Shown here piece after piece: positions 44,138 through 51,652 of a stretch of 64,000 bases of DNA; position 1 is the stretch's first letter; each line of letters opens with the position of its first letter. The notes beneath the pieces were generated by a model, which worked only from the letters and a program-made list of their open reading frames with translations, was not told where the DNA came from and ran no database searches. The stretch is from contig NZ_JAKSYC010000270.1 of the NCBI RefSeq assembly GCF_022829585.1, positions 20,182 to 84,181 on the forward strand. The letters are read 5' to 3'. Made by a program: the position numbers and the translations under genes. This DNA comes from Methylobacterium sp. J-026 (lineage in GTDB: Bacteria > Pseudomonadota > Alphaproteobacteria > Rhizobiales > Beijerinckiaceae).

Positions 44138-45361
44138 ATGCACGGACTGGACAGACCGATGAACCGCCGCCTCGTCCTGGGTGGCCTAGGGCTCGGAAGC
44201 CTCGGCGCCGCCATACCGGCCTGGGCGGCGGGCTCGGTGAAGCTTCCGCTGCCCGGCGGCCCGGACGAGCGGGCGCTGACCACGGCCTTTCCGGGCAAGG
44301 CCGAGATGATCCTCCAGCGCACTCATCCGCCGCTACTGGAGACGCCGTTCTCGGTGTTCGACGAGGGTGTATTCACCCCCAACGACCGCTTCTACGTCCG
44401 CTGGCACTGGGCCTCGATCCCGACCGAAGTCGATGCCGGCACCTTCCGGCTCAAGGTCCACGGCCATGTCGAGAAGGAGCTCTCGCTCTCGCTCGACGCC
44501 ATCGCCGGCCTGCCGCGCTTCGAGATCGCCGCAGTGAACCAGTGCTCGGGCAATTCGCGCGGGTTGTTCGAGCCGCGGGTGACCGGCGCGCAATGGGCAA
44601 ACGGTTCGATGGGCAACGCCCGCTGGACCGGCGTGCGCCTCAGGGACGTGCTCGAAAAGGCCGGGGTGAAGGCCGGTGCCGTGCAGGTGCGCTTCAACGG
44701 CCTCGACGAGCCGGTGGTCGACGACGCGCCCGACTTCAAGAAGTCGCTCGATCTCAAGCACGCCAACAATGGTGAGGTGATGATCGCCTACGCGATGAAC
44801 GGCGAGCAATTGCCGCTGCTCAATGGTTTCCCGCTCCGGCTCGTGGTGCCGGGCTGGTACTCGACCTACTGGGTCAAGATGCTGTCCGACATCGAAGTGC
44901 TGGACAAGCCCGACGACGGGTACTGGATGAAGACCGCTTACCGCATTCCTGACGTGCCGGGCGCTAACATCAAGCCCGGTCAGACCGGCTTCAAGACGGT
45001 GCCGATCAACAGGATGGTGCCGCGCTCGTTCGTCACCAACCTGACCGATGGCGCCAAGGTGGCGGCCGGAACGCCGGTGGCGTTGCGCGGCATCGCCTTC
45101 GGCGGCGATTGCGGGGTGAAGGCGGTGGACTTCTCAGGCGACGGCGGCGCGACGTGGTTCCCGGCGCAGCTCGGCGCGGACGAAGGCCCCTACAGCTTCC
45201 GCCGCTTCGACGGCAGCTTGCCGGCATTGGCTGCCGGCAGCCACACGGTCAGGGTCCGCTGCACCAACACCAACGGCGTCGCGCAGCCCCTGGACCGGGT
45301 CTGGAACGGGGCCGGCTTCATGCAGAACGGCATCGAGGCCGTGTCCTTCCAGGCCGCTTGA
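44138..45361 (+). CDS. sorA: Sulfite:cytochrome c oxidoreductase, molybdenum subunit
   Basis: 407 residues. A Tat signal peptide (RPMNRRLVLGGLGLGSLGAA) exports a folded molybdopterin protein. The molybdenum ligand is Cys 136 in AVNQCSGNSRG; around it are the sulfite-oxidase motifs HWASIPTEVDAGTFRLKVHG, RWTGVRLRDVLEKAG and NGFPLRLVVPGWY. The C-terminal Mo-co dimerisation domain follows (KVAAGTPVALRGIAFGGDCG). It oxidises sulfite to sulfate in the periplasm, passing electrons to the cytochrome encoded next, 11 bases on. Resembles Starkeya SorA. Confidence 0.92.
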   Translation: MHGLDRPMNRRLVLGGLGLGSLGAAIPAWAAGSVKLPLPGGPDERALTTAFPGKAEMILQRTHPPLLETPFSVFDEGVFTPNDRFYVRWHWASIPTEVDAGTFRLKVHGHVEKELSLSLDAIAGLPRFEIAAVNQCSGNSRGLFEPRVTGAQWANGSMGNARWTGVRLRDVLEKAGVKAGAVQVRFNGLDEPVVDDAPDFKKSLDLKHANNGEVMIAYAMNGEQLPLLNGFPLRLVVPGWYSTYWVKMLSDIEVLDKPDDGYWMKTAYRIPDVPGANIKPGQTGFKTVPINRMVPRSFVTNLTDGAKVAAGTPVALRGIAFGGDCGVKAVDFSGDGGATWFPAQLGADEGPYSFRRFDGSLPALAAGSHTVRVRCTNTNGVAQPLDRVWNGAGFMQNGIEAVSFQAA

Positions 45362-45372
45362 GGAGAACAGCC

Positions 45373-45711
45373 ATGAACCCGATCCGCCCTGCGGCCCTCA
45401 TCGCCGCCCTCATACTGTCTCCCCTGGTGGCGTTCGCCGCTTCGGCTCCCGAGCCGATGCGCTTCACCTCGCAATCGATCGAATTCCCGACTTCCGACCG
45501 GATCTTCCCGGACGGGCCGGGGGCCGAGGCGGTCAACAACAACTGCCTCGCCTGCCACTCGGCCGGGATGGTGCTGACCCAGCCCAAGCTCACGAAGGCG
45601 CAGTGGACCGAGACCGTGAACAAGATGGTTCACGTCTACAAGGCGCCGGTCGATCCGGCCGACGTGCAGACCATCGTCGACTACCTCACGGCGTTGAAGC
45701 CGACGCCCTGA
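45373..45711 (+). CDS. sorB: Sulfite oxidase cytochrome c subunit
   Basis: 112 residues with AGGAGA upstream. A signal peptide (RPAALIAALILSPLVAFA) precedes a small monohaem domain; the haem motif is C58-L-A-C61-H62 (NNNCLACHSAG), and the methionine ligand is probably in NKMVHVYK. Sulfite-oxidising enzymes of the SorAB type pair exactly these subunits. It hands electrons to the respiratory chain. Confidence 0.92.
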   Translation: MNPIRPAALIAALILSPLVAFAASAPEPMRFTSQSIEFPTSDRIFPDGPGAEAVNNNCLACHSAGMVLTQPKLTKAQWTETVNKMVHVYKAPVDPADVQTIVDYLTALKPTP

Positions 45712-45722
45712 ACCCCCGAATC

Positions 45723-45755
45723 CCGAGGCCGCCGCGTTTTTTTCGCCGGCCTCGG
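45723..45755 (+). terminator. Hairpin after sorB overlapping the next promoter
   Basis: CCGAGGCCG and CGGCCTCGG pair perfectly (9 bp) around a 15-base loop that contains seven T residues; the final bases abut or overlap the next GGAATA box at 45756. No U-tract follows the stem in the usual position, so a strong Rho-independent terminator is doubtful. It may attenuate sorAB read-through. Confidence 0.5.
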
Positions 45756-45784
45756 GGAATAGACCGCGCCCTCCGGCATCTCCC
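45756..45784 (+). promoter_or_regulatory. ECF-type promoter of the beta-propeller gene
   Basis: GGAATA (45756-45761), 14 bases, then GCATCTCCC (45776-45784). Same layout as the sites at 44036, 51055(-) and 51139. It is 111 bases upstream of the 45896 start. Confidence 0.75.
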
Positions 45785-45895
45785 CAGGGCGATGCACGGC
45801 CAAACCGGTCTCGCATCACGCAATCCGAATTAGAACCAGCCCTCACGGCAGGCCCCGGCCGCCGAACGAGCGCGCATGCCAGAGAGACACGCTTC

Positions 45896-46879
45896 ATGAC
45901 CCACGTCCGCACCAGCCTCCGCGCCCTCCTCGCCGGAGCCGCCTTGCTCCTCGCCCAGGGCCAGCCCGGGTCCGCCGCTGGCTTCGACGGCGCGATCAAG
46001 AACAACGCCCTGGCGCTGAACGCCGCTGGGACCGTCGCCGCTGTGTCGAACAGCGAGGAGAGCGCCGTCATCGTCTACGACGTCGCCAAGGGCACGGTGC
46101 TGCGCCGCCTCGACGGCTTCGTCACGCCGCGCAACATCGTTTTCGCGCCGGACGGCGCCCGCTTCTACGTCTCCGACAGTGGCACCGGCCGGATCACGGT
46201 CTATGAGACCGCCACCGGCAAGGAAGCCGGCGTTCTCGCCGCCGGCCCCGGCGCGTTCGGCACGGTGCTCTCGGCCGACGGGGCCAAGCTCTACGTCAAC
46301 AACGAGGCCGCGAGCACGCTGACCGTGTTCGACACCAGGACCATGCTCGCCGAGGCCGTGATCCCCGGCTTCGCGCAGCCGCGCCAGGGCGTGAAGCTGT
46401 CGCCTGACGGCAAGACCGTGTTCGTCACGAACTTCCTTGGCGACAAGATCACGTTGGTCGATACCGCCACCAACAAGATCACCGGTGAGATCGCCGGGTT
46501 CGACAAGCTGCGCGCCATCTCGATCACCAAGGACGGCAAGACGCTTTTTGCCGCCAACAGCGGCCGTAATACCATCGGCGTGGTCGATGTCGCCGCCCAT
46601 AAGGTCACCTCCGAAGTGGAAGTGGGCAAGGACCCCTACGGCGCCGCACTGACCCCGGACGGGCGCTTCGTCTATTCGGGCAACCTGAAGGACAACTCGC
46701 TCTCGGTGATCGACACCGGCACCCTCAAGGTCGTCGCCACGGTGACCGGCCTGAACGAGCCGCGCCAGGCGATCGCGTTCTCGGCCGACAACGCCCATGC
46801 CTACGTCCTCAACCGCGACCTCAGCGTCGCCGTAGTGGACCGGGCGAAGAACGCGGTGGTCTCGACGATGAAGCCCTGA
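45896..46879 (+). CDS. Secreted YVTN/YncE-type beta-propeller protein
   Basis: 327 residues. A signal peptide (TSLRALLAGAALLLAQGQPG) precedes seven blades of the YVTN repeat: examples SVIDTGTLKVVATVTGLNEP, VFAPDGARFYVSDSGTGRI-like NIVFAPDGARFYVSDSG and GVVDVAAHKVTSEVEVGKDP. Such propellers often act as periplasmic scaffolds or quinohaem/metal-associated proteins; no catalytic residue is identifiable. Placement under a sulfite-type sigma promoter between two sulfite oxidases suggests a support role in this response. Confidence 0.85.
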   Translation: MTHVRTSLRALLAGAALLLAQGQPGSAAGFDGAIKNNALALNAAGTVAAVSNSEESAVIVYDVAKGTVLRRLDGFVTPRNIVFAPDGARFYVSDSGTGRITVYETATGKEAGVLAAGPGAFGTVLSADGAKLYVNNEAASTLTVFDTRTMLAEAVIPGFAQPRQGVKLSPDGKTVFVTNFLGDKITLVDTATNKITGEIAGFDKLRAISITKDGKTLFAANSGRNTIGVVDVAAHKVTSEVEVGKDPYGAALTPDGRFVYSGNLKDNSLSVIDTGTLKVVATVTGLNEPRQAIAFSADNAHAYVLNRDLSVAVVDRAKNAVVSTMKP

Positions 46880-46885
46880 GGCGAC

Positions 46886-46918
46886 GCGCGCCGGGGGCCT
46901 TATCGCCCCCGGCGCGTT
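46886..46918 (+). terminator. Strong hairpin after the beta-propeller gene
   Basis: CGCGCCGGGGGC, the loop CTTATC and GCCCCCGGCGCG form a 12-bp perfect stem directly after the 46879 stop, followed by TTCTC. The U-tract is short, so termination efficiency is uncertain; read-through into the next sulfite oxidase is possible, as no separate sigma-site was seen before 46958. Confidence 0.65.
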
Positions 46919-46957
46919 CTCGTCGTCGATACGTCACGAACGCAGGACAAAAACCCC

Positions 46958-48043
46958 ATGCTCGGCCTGTTCCAGCGCAAGGACCGCCTCATCGTGCACG
47001 GCGAGGCGCCCTACAATGCCGAGCCGCCGCTCGATCGCCTGCGGGCGGCCTTCCTCACCGACCAGGCCGACTTCTACGTCCGCAGCCACGGCGACATCCC
47101 GGACCTCGACGCCGACGGCTACCGCCTGACTGTCGACGGGATGATCGCGACGCCCCTCGAATTGTCCGTCGCCGATCTGAAGGCACGCTTCGCGCACGTC
47201 ACCGTCACGGCGGTGATGCAATGCGCCGGCAACCGCCGGGCCGACATGCTGGCGGTGGCCCCGGTCGCCGGCGACCCGTGGGCGGCCGGCGCCATCGGCA
47301 ACGCGGAATGGACTGGGGTGCGGCTCGCCGACGTCCTGCACGCCGCCGGGATCGATGCGGGCAGTCCGCGCCACGTCGCCTTCGAGAGCCACGACCGTAT
47401 CGCGGGGTCGGACATACGCTTCGGCGCCTCGATCCCGCTCGCCAAGGCGCTGGCGCCCGAGACGCTGCTCGCCTTCGCGATGAACGGCGAGCCTCTCGCC
47501 CCCGAGCACGGCTATCCGTTGCGCGTGGTGGTGCCGGGATTTGCCGGCATCCGCAGCCCGAAATGGCTCGCCCGCATCACGGTGCAGGACCACCCCTCCG
47601 ACAACCCGATGCAGGCCGACGACTACAAGCTGTTTCCGCCCGACGTGACCGCCGAGACCGCGGACCCCGCCCACGGCATCACCATCGAGGCGATGCCGCT
47701 CAACAGCGCGATCTGCGAGCCCGCCCGCGGCGCAGCGTTGAAGCCCGGCCGGCACGCGATCCGCGGCTACGCCATCGCCAGCGATCGCGCGGTCGCCCGC
47801 GTCGACGTCTCGACGGATGGCGGCCGCAGCTGGGCGCAGGCCCGGATCGACCGCGATGCCGACGCGCCCTACGCCTGGACGTTCTGGGAGATCGACCGCG
47901 AGCTGACCGCGGGCGAGCACGAACTCGCGGTGCGGGCCTGGGACTCCGCCGGCCAGACCCAGCCGGCCGCGCCCGACGACACCTGGAACTACAAGGGCTA
48001 CCTCAGCGCCGCCTGGCACCGGGTACGGGTCACTGTGGCCTGA
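46958..48043 (+). CDS. Second sulfite oxidase-family protein, no signal peptide
   Basis: 361 residues, molybdopterin sulfite-oxidase fold: LTDQADFYVRSHGDIPDLDA, the Mo-ligand Cys 89 in VMQCAGNRRAD, WTGVRLADVLHAAG, NGEPLAPEHGYPLRVVVPG and the dimerisation domain VSTDGGRSWAQARIDRDADA. Unlike sorA it begins at MLGLFQRKDRLIVHGEAPYN with no Tat or Sec signal, so it should be cytoplasmic, nearer animal/plant sulfite oxidases or SoxC-like relatives. Electron acceptor is unknown. It completes the plus-strand sulfite gene set. Confidence 0.85.
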   Translation: MLGLFQRKDRLIVHGEAPYNAEPPLDRLRAAFLTDQADFYVRSHGDIPDLDADGYRLTVDGMIATPLELSVADLKARFAHVTVTAVMQCAGNRRADMLAVAPVAGDPWAAGAIGNAEWTGVRLADVLHAAGIDAGSPRHVAFESHDRIAGSDIRFGASIPLAKALAPETLLAFAMNGEPLAPEHGYPLRVVVPGFAGIRSPKWLARITVQDHPSDNPMQADDYKLFPPDVTAETADPAHGITIEAMPLNSAICEPARGAALKPGRHAIRGYAIASDRAVARVDVSTDGGRSWAQARIDRDADAPYAWTFWEIDRELTAGEHELAVRAWDSAGQTQPAAPDDTWNYKGYLSAAWHRVRVTVA

Positions 48044-48046
48044 CCG

Positions 48047-48418
48047 TCACGCCCAGAGCAGGGCGGTGGCCGCAAGGCCCGAGATCGCGATCAGCAAGGC
48101 CACGATCCCGACGGTGAGGATGCGCGGCATCATCGGGATCTCGGCATCGGCGAGACGCGCCCGGATCGCCCGGTCCCGCCATGCGGCGCCGGCGAACGAG
48201 GCAAGCGCGCAGGCGATCAACGTGAGCGACAGCACCTTCAGCGGCCAGACCGCCAGCACCTCCCGCAGGAAGCGCTGCGCGGCCAGGCCGACGCCGAGGA
48301 AGGCGAGCCCGGTGCGAAGCCACGCCACGAACGTACGCTCGGCTGCCAGAACCGTCCGGTCCTCGGCGAGCCTCACCCGGGGATCGTCGGGGTGCACGGG
48401 TTTCGCAGGATCGCTCAT
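48047..48418 (-). CDS. DUF202/YidH-family membrane protein
   Basis: 123 residues with three helices. The DUF202 signature RTVLAAERTFVAWLRTGLAF is near the N-terminus, after a charged soluble segment DDPRVRLAED. Other helices: LKVLSLTLIACALASFAGAA and RILTVGIVALLIAISGLAAT. Inner-membrane protein of unknown function. Start overlaps the LysR stop (ATGA). Confidence 0.88.
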   Translation of the reverse strand: MSDPAKPVHPDDPRVRLAEDRTVLAAERTFVAWLRTGLAFLGVGLAAQRFLREVLAVWPLKVLSLTLIACALASFAGAAWRDRAIRARLADAEIPMMPRILTVGIVALLIAISGLAATALLWA

Positions 48419-49305
48419 CCGGCACCCGCCGTCGCGATCAGGTCGAGCAACGCGTCGGCGGCCCGGCTGCGGTAGCGCTCCTTGTGGCGCAGCACCCGGA
48501 ACGGCCGGCTCGGCAGGGCGAACGCCGCCCGCACCAGGGTTCCGGTCCGAAGCGCGGCGGCGACCACGGTCTCGGACAGGACGGCGGCCCCGCCCCCGGC
48601 CTCGACGGCGGCGCGCACCGCCTCGTTAGAGGGCAGTTCGAGCGTGACCCGAAGCTGGGCGGCTGCGAGGCCGGCCGCACCCAGGGCCGCCTCGAAGGCC
48701 GAGCGGGTTCCCGATCCCGCCTCGCGCAGCACCCAGTCGGCCCCGGCGAGATTTTCGGGTTCGAGGTCGGTCGCCCCGGCGAAGGCATGGCCAGGGGCGA
48801 CCACGAGGACCAGTTGGTCCTGCGCGATGGTGGTGCTCGCAAGCGTCGGGTCGTCGAGCGCCCCCTCGACGAAGCCGAGTTCGGCCTGCCCGGCGCGCAC
48901 CGCGTCGGCGGCGTCGGTGGTGTTGCCCACCGCCAACCGGATAGCGATCTCAGGGTAGGCCCGGCGGAAGGCGACGAGGTGGCGAGGCAGCCAGTCGCTG
49001 GCGATGGTCTGGCTGGCGTAGAGCGCCAGCGTCCCGCGCCGCAGGCCGCTGAGGTCGGCGAGCACCAGTTCGGCGGCCTCGGCCCGGGCGAGCACGGCGC
49101 GGGCCTCGACGAGAAATATGCGCCCCGCCTCAGTCAGCTCGATCCCGCGGCCGACCCGGTGAAAGAGCTTGGTGGCGTGTCGCCCCTCGATGTTGGCGAT
49201 CGCCGTGCTGACCGCCGACTGGACGAGGTTCAGCGCTTCGGCGGCCCGCGTCACGTGCTGTCGCTCGGCCACCGCCACAAAGATGCGGAGTTGGTCGAGG
49301 GTCAT
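48415..49305 (-). CDS. LysR-family regulator of the sulfite cluster
   Basis: 296 residues. The N-terminal winged HTH (TLDQLRIFVAVAERQHVTRA then AEALNLVQSAVSTAIANIEG) is textbook LysR; the effector domain (LALYASQTIASDWLPRHLVA, LGFVEGALDDPTLASTTIAQ) resembles CbbR/CysL-type regulators that sense sulfur or carbon metabolites. It is the fourth gene of the ECF operon and overlaps both neighbours, an unusual location for a LysR gene. It may fine-tune sulfur genes alongside the sigma factor. Confidence 0.9.
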   Translation of the reverse strand: MTLDQLRIFVAVAERQHVTRAAEALNLVQSAVSTAIANIEGRHATKLFHRVGRGIELTEAGRIFLVEARAVLARAEAAELVLADLSGLRRGTLALYASQTIASDWLPRHLVAFRRAYPEIAIRLAVGNTTDAADAVRAGQAELGFVEGALDDPTLASTTIAQDQLVLVVAPGHAFAGATDLEPENLAGADWVLREAGSGTRSAFEAALGAAGLAAAQLRVTLELPSNEAVRAAVEAGGGAAVLSETVVAAALRTGTLVRAAFALPSRPFRVLRHKERYRSRAADALLDLIATAGAG

Positions 49306-50111
49306 GGTTGCCGCTGCGGAACCGGCAGTCCACGGACTTGCGCGTCGACCGACTGCGCGACGATCAACAGCCGCGCCTCGTCGGTGCGACCCGTGACGAC
49401 GTAGGACATGCCGCCATCGACCCAGGAGAAGGCGGCGATGTCGCCCTCGCGGGCGAAGCGGAACACCGTGCGGCCATCCGCATCGCCTACGCGGCTGTAG
49501 AGTGTCAGCCGGGTGCCGTGGTCGTCATCGTACATCAGCATCGCGGCGGATTCGGAACCCGCCGGCAGCAGCCGGCCGCCCATCAGGCGGAAGCCGTACG
49601 CCGTAAGGTCGGGGGTGGTCACCGCCCGGCCGAGGCGCTTCGAGAGCCACGTAACAAGGTGCGGCTTCTCGTCGGCGCGCACCTCCACCGGATGCACCGC
49701 CTCGACCACGTAGGTGCGGAAGGCCGCCACCGCGTCGTCGGTCGCTGGCTCGGTTCGCGCGAGCGTGACCGTGGGTACCTGCCGCGCGGCATGGCCGAAC
49801 CAGCCGGCGGCGCCGCCGACCGCGAGGCAGAGCACGGCCGCAGCCGCGACCGGAAGCCAGCGGTAGGTTATCGGGCGATGTCGCGAGCGGATGTTGGCCA
49901 CCCGGAGCCGCGCCGGAATCGCCTCCTCGGCGATCGGCGCGAGGCGGGCACGCAAGCGCTCGCGTAGGGCGCGATCCGCCGAGACCTCCGCCGCCCGCGC
50001 GGGGTTTCCCCTGAGCCATGCCTCGACCAGCGCCTGCCGCTCCGGTTCGAGACGACCGTCGATCAGGCCGTGGAGGTCGTCCTCGCCGACCGGGCGCGGA
50101 TCCCCGCTCAT
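49302..50111 (-). CDS. Membrane anti-sigma factor
   Basis: 269 residues. Residues 1-80 are a cytoplasmic helical domain (DDLHGLIDGRLEPERQALVE, acidic/basic) without the HxxxCxxC zinc site, so it is a non-ZAS anti-sigma. One TM helix follows at about 83-106 (YRWLPVAAAAVLCLAVGGAA then GWFG). The rest is periplasmic and beta-rich with no recognised enzyme motif. Its start overlaps the sigma gene stop, as expected for a stoichiometric inhibitor. The signal is probably a periplasmic compound, by context sulfite. Confidence 0.85.
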   Translation of the reverse strand: MSGDPRPVGEDDLHGLIDGRLEPERQALVEAWLRGNPARAAEVSADRALRERLRARLAPIAEEAIPARLRVANIRSRHRPITYRWLPVAAAAVLCLAVGGAAGWFGHAARQVPTVTLARTEPATDDAVAAFRTYVVEAVHPVEVRADEKPHLVTWLSKRLGRAVTTPDLTAYGFRLMGGRLLPAGSESAAMLMYDDDHGTRLTLYSRVGDADGRTVFRFAREGDIAAFSWVDGGMSYVVTGRTDEARLLIVAQSVDAQVRGLPVPQRQP

Positions 50112-50617
50112 TTCACCCTCCTCAAGAGTCCGGTCCGGCCAGTTTCCAGAAAACCGCGCATCCGCGTCCGGGCCCGGCTCAACCGCGACATCACCGTGCC
50201 GAGCGGTACCCCGAGCACCTGGGCCGCCTCGGCATAAGACAGATCCTCGACCGCGACGAGGAGCAGCACCGAGCGCTGCTCCTCGGGCAGGGTGTCGAGC
50301 CCGGTGAGCACGTCGCGTGCCCCCATAGCGGCCTCGGGGTCGGCACCCGGATCGGGCACCTGCTCCAAAGCCTCAGCGCCGACATCGATGCCGCGCCGGC
50401 CCCGGCGTCGAACAGTGCCAAGGAACAGGTTGCGCTCGATCGTGAACAGCCAGGCTCGCAGGTCGCCGTCGCGGCGACGTCCGGACCAGGCGGACAACGC
50501 CCGCTCCAAAGTGTCCTGGACGAGGTCGTCCGCCGCTTCGCGGTCCCGCAACAGTGCGACTGCGTAGCGCCGCAACGCTAGGATCTGCGGTTCGATGAGG
50601 GCGGCGATCTCGTCCAC
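50108..50617 (-). CDS. ECF sigma factor
   Basis: 169 residues. Sigma-2 region: RRYAVALLRDREAADDLVQD TLERA equivalents with the core DxxDLVQDT; region 2.4 RDGDLRAWLFTIERNLFLG; sigma-4 HTH: LPEEQRSVLLLVAVEDLSYA and EAAQVLGVPLGTVMSRLSRA RTRM. Its likely targets are the four GGAATA-N14-GCATCTC sites in this window. In Sinorhizobium meliloti, RpoE1/RpoE4 sigma factors respond to sulfite and control sorT, so this is probably the functional counterpart. Confidence 0.9.
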   Translation of the reverse strand: MDEIAALIEPQILALRRYAVALLRDREAADDLVQDTLERALSAWSGRRRDGDLRAWLFTIERNLFLGTVRRRGRRGIDVGAEALEQVPDPGADPEAAMGARDVLTGLDTLPEEQRSVLLLVAVEDLSYAEAAQVLGVPLGTVMSRLSRARTRMRGFLETGRTGLLRRVK

Positions 50618-50630
50618 GAGGCTTTACCGA

Positions 50631-51014
50631 TTAGGGCTTGGCGATGTGCCATGCACCGTTGAGGAATCCGTCGCCGGTGATGTCGCCGGGCTTCGTATCC
50701 TTGGCGAAGGTGTAGAGCGGCTTGCCCTTGTGGGCCCACTGCATCGTGCCGTCGTCCCGCGTCACCATCGTCCAGTCGCCACTAGCAGCCGAGCCGGAGG
50801 CGGCCATCAGTGCCGGCCAGTTGGCGGCGCAGGGGCCGTTGCACATCGACTTGCCGCCCATGTCCTTGTCGAAAGTGTAGAGGGTCATGCTCTTGGAATC
50901 GACGAGCGCCGGCCCCTTGGCAGTCTCGGCCGTTATCGCAGGCGCAGCGGCCTGGGCGGCGACGGCGGAGAAGGCGAAGGCCGCAAAGGCGGCGCGGATC
51001 AGCATGGTGCGCAT
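50631..51014 (-). CDS. COG4315 secreted repeat protein, first gene of sigma operon
   Basis: 127 residues from the ATG at 51014; the frame is open to 51209 but that portion covers the promoter. A signal peptide (MLIRAAFAAFAFSAVAAQA) is followed by two copies of the secreted repeat: SKSMTLYTFDKDMGGKSMCN with GPCAANWPAL, and KGKPLYTFAKDTKPGDITGD. Family function unknown; often near redox or lipoprotein genes. It lies 13 bases upstream of the sigma gene and carries the shared promoter, so the sigma factor should be autoregulated through it. Confidence 0.85.
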   Translation of the reverse strand: MRTMLIRAAFAAFAFSAVAAQAAAPAITAETAKGPALVDSKSMTLYTFDKDMGGKSMCNGPCAANWPALMAASGSAASGDWTMVTRDDGTMQWAHKGKPLYTFAKDTKPGDITGDGFLNGAWHIAKP

Positions 51015-51054
51015 GAGTGAGGTCTCCGGCGGTCTACCATGACCGCATCGGGAG

Positions 51055-51080
51055 AGATGCCGAACGGGCGCGTCTATTCC
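51055..51080 (-). promoter_or_regulatory. ECF-type promoter of the sigma operon
   Basis: On the minus strand GGAATA (51080-51075), 14 bases, then GCATCT (51060-51055) followed by CTCCC. It is 41 bases from the start of the COG4315 gene, making it the autoregulatory promoter of the COG4315-sigma-anti-sigma-LysR-DUF202 operon. Divergent from the site at 51139 and 59 bases away. Confidence 0.75.
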
Positions 51081-51138
51081 ACTGACATTTGGAAAAGATC
51101 GATCACATCGGCAGGGCCACCAATTCGTCCCCGGCCAG

Positions 51139-51168
51139 GGAATAAAGCCGTTTCCCCGGCATCTCTCC
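51139..51168 (+). promoter_or_regulatory. ECF-type promoter of the DUF305 gene
   Basis: GGAATA (51139-51144), 14 bases, then GCATCTCTCC (51159-51168). It precedes the DUF305 start by 29 bases and shares the downstream GGCATCTCTCCC extension with the divergent site. Confidence 0.75.
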
Positions 51169-51196
51169 CATCGACAACGAACGAGGAGGACGGCCC

Positions 51197-51652
51197 ATGC
51201 GCGGAGCACTGGGATTTGCGCTCACGGCCGCCGTGATGGCCGGCGGCCTCGTCGGCGGCCGGATGATGATGCCCCCGACGCTGGCCGCCGCCGAGCCGCC
51301 GGCCATCGTCTCCGCGTCCTTCGACGCGATGATGGCGCAGTCGATGACGCGGATGCATGCCGACATGATGGTCCCGCCCTCGGGCGATCCGGACCGCGAC
51401 TTCGCTGCGATGATGATCCCGCACCACGCGGGCGCGATCGCGATGGCCCAGGCAGAGCTGCTCTACGGCAAGGATCCGGTCCTGCGCCGCCTCGCGCAGG
51501 GGATCATCGTCGAACAGGGCCAGGAGATCGCGGTGATGCGCCGGGCGCTCGCCGATCTCCCTCCCGCGCCGGATTCGTCTGCCGCAGCCACCCACCTTCA
51601 CCACCATGGCACGGCCCCTGCCGCCGAGATGCCTTCGGAGATCTGCCGATGA
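51197..51652 (+). CDS. DUF305 secreted protein
   Basis: 151 residues. Signal peptide or anchor MRGALGFALTAAVMAGGLVG, then the DUF305 core: MTRMHADMM, DRDFAAMMIPHHAGAIAMAQ with the diagnostic PHHxGAI, and a helix ending GQEIAVMRRAL. The C-terminal His cluster HLHHHGT could bind metal. Helical-bundle ferritin-like relatives are linked to copper or redox stress. Start overlaps the next gene by four bases. Confidence 0.9.
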   Translation: MRGALGFALTAAVMAGGLVGGRMMMPPTLAAAEPPAIVSASFDAMMAQSMTRMHADMMVPPSGDPDRDFAAMMIPHHAGAIAMAQAELLYGKDPVLRRLAQGIIVEQGQEIAVMRRALADLPPAPDSSAAATHLHHHGTAPAAEMPSEICR

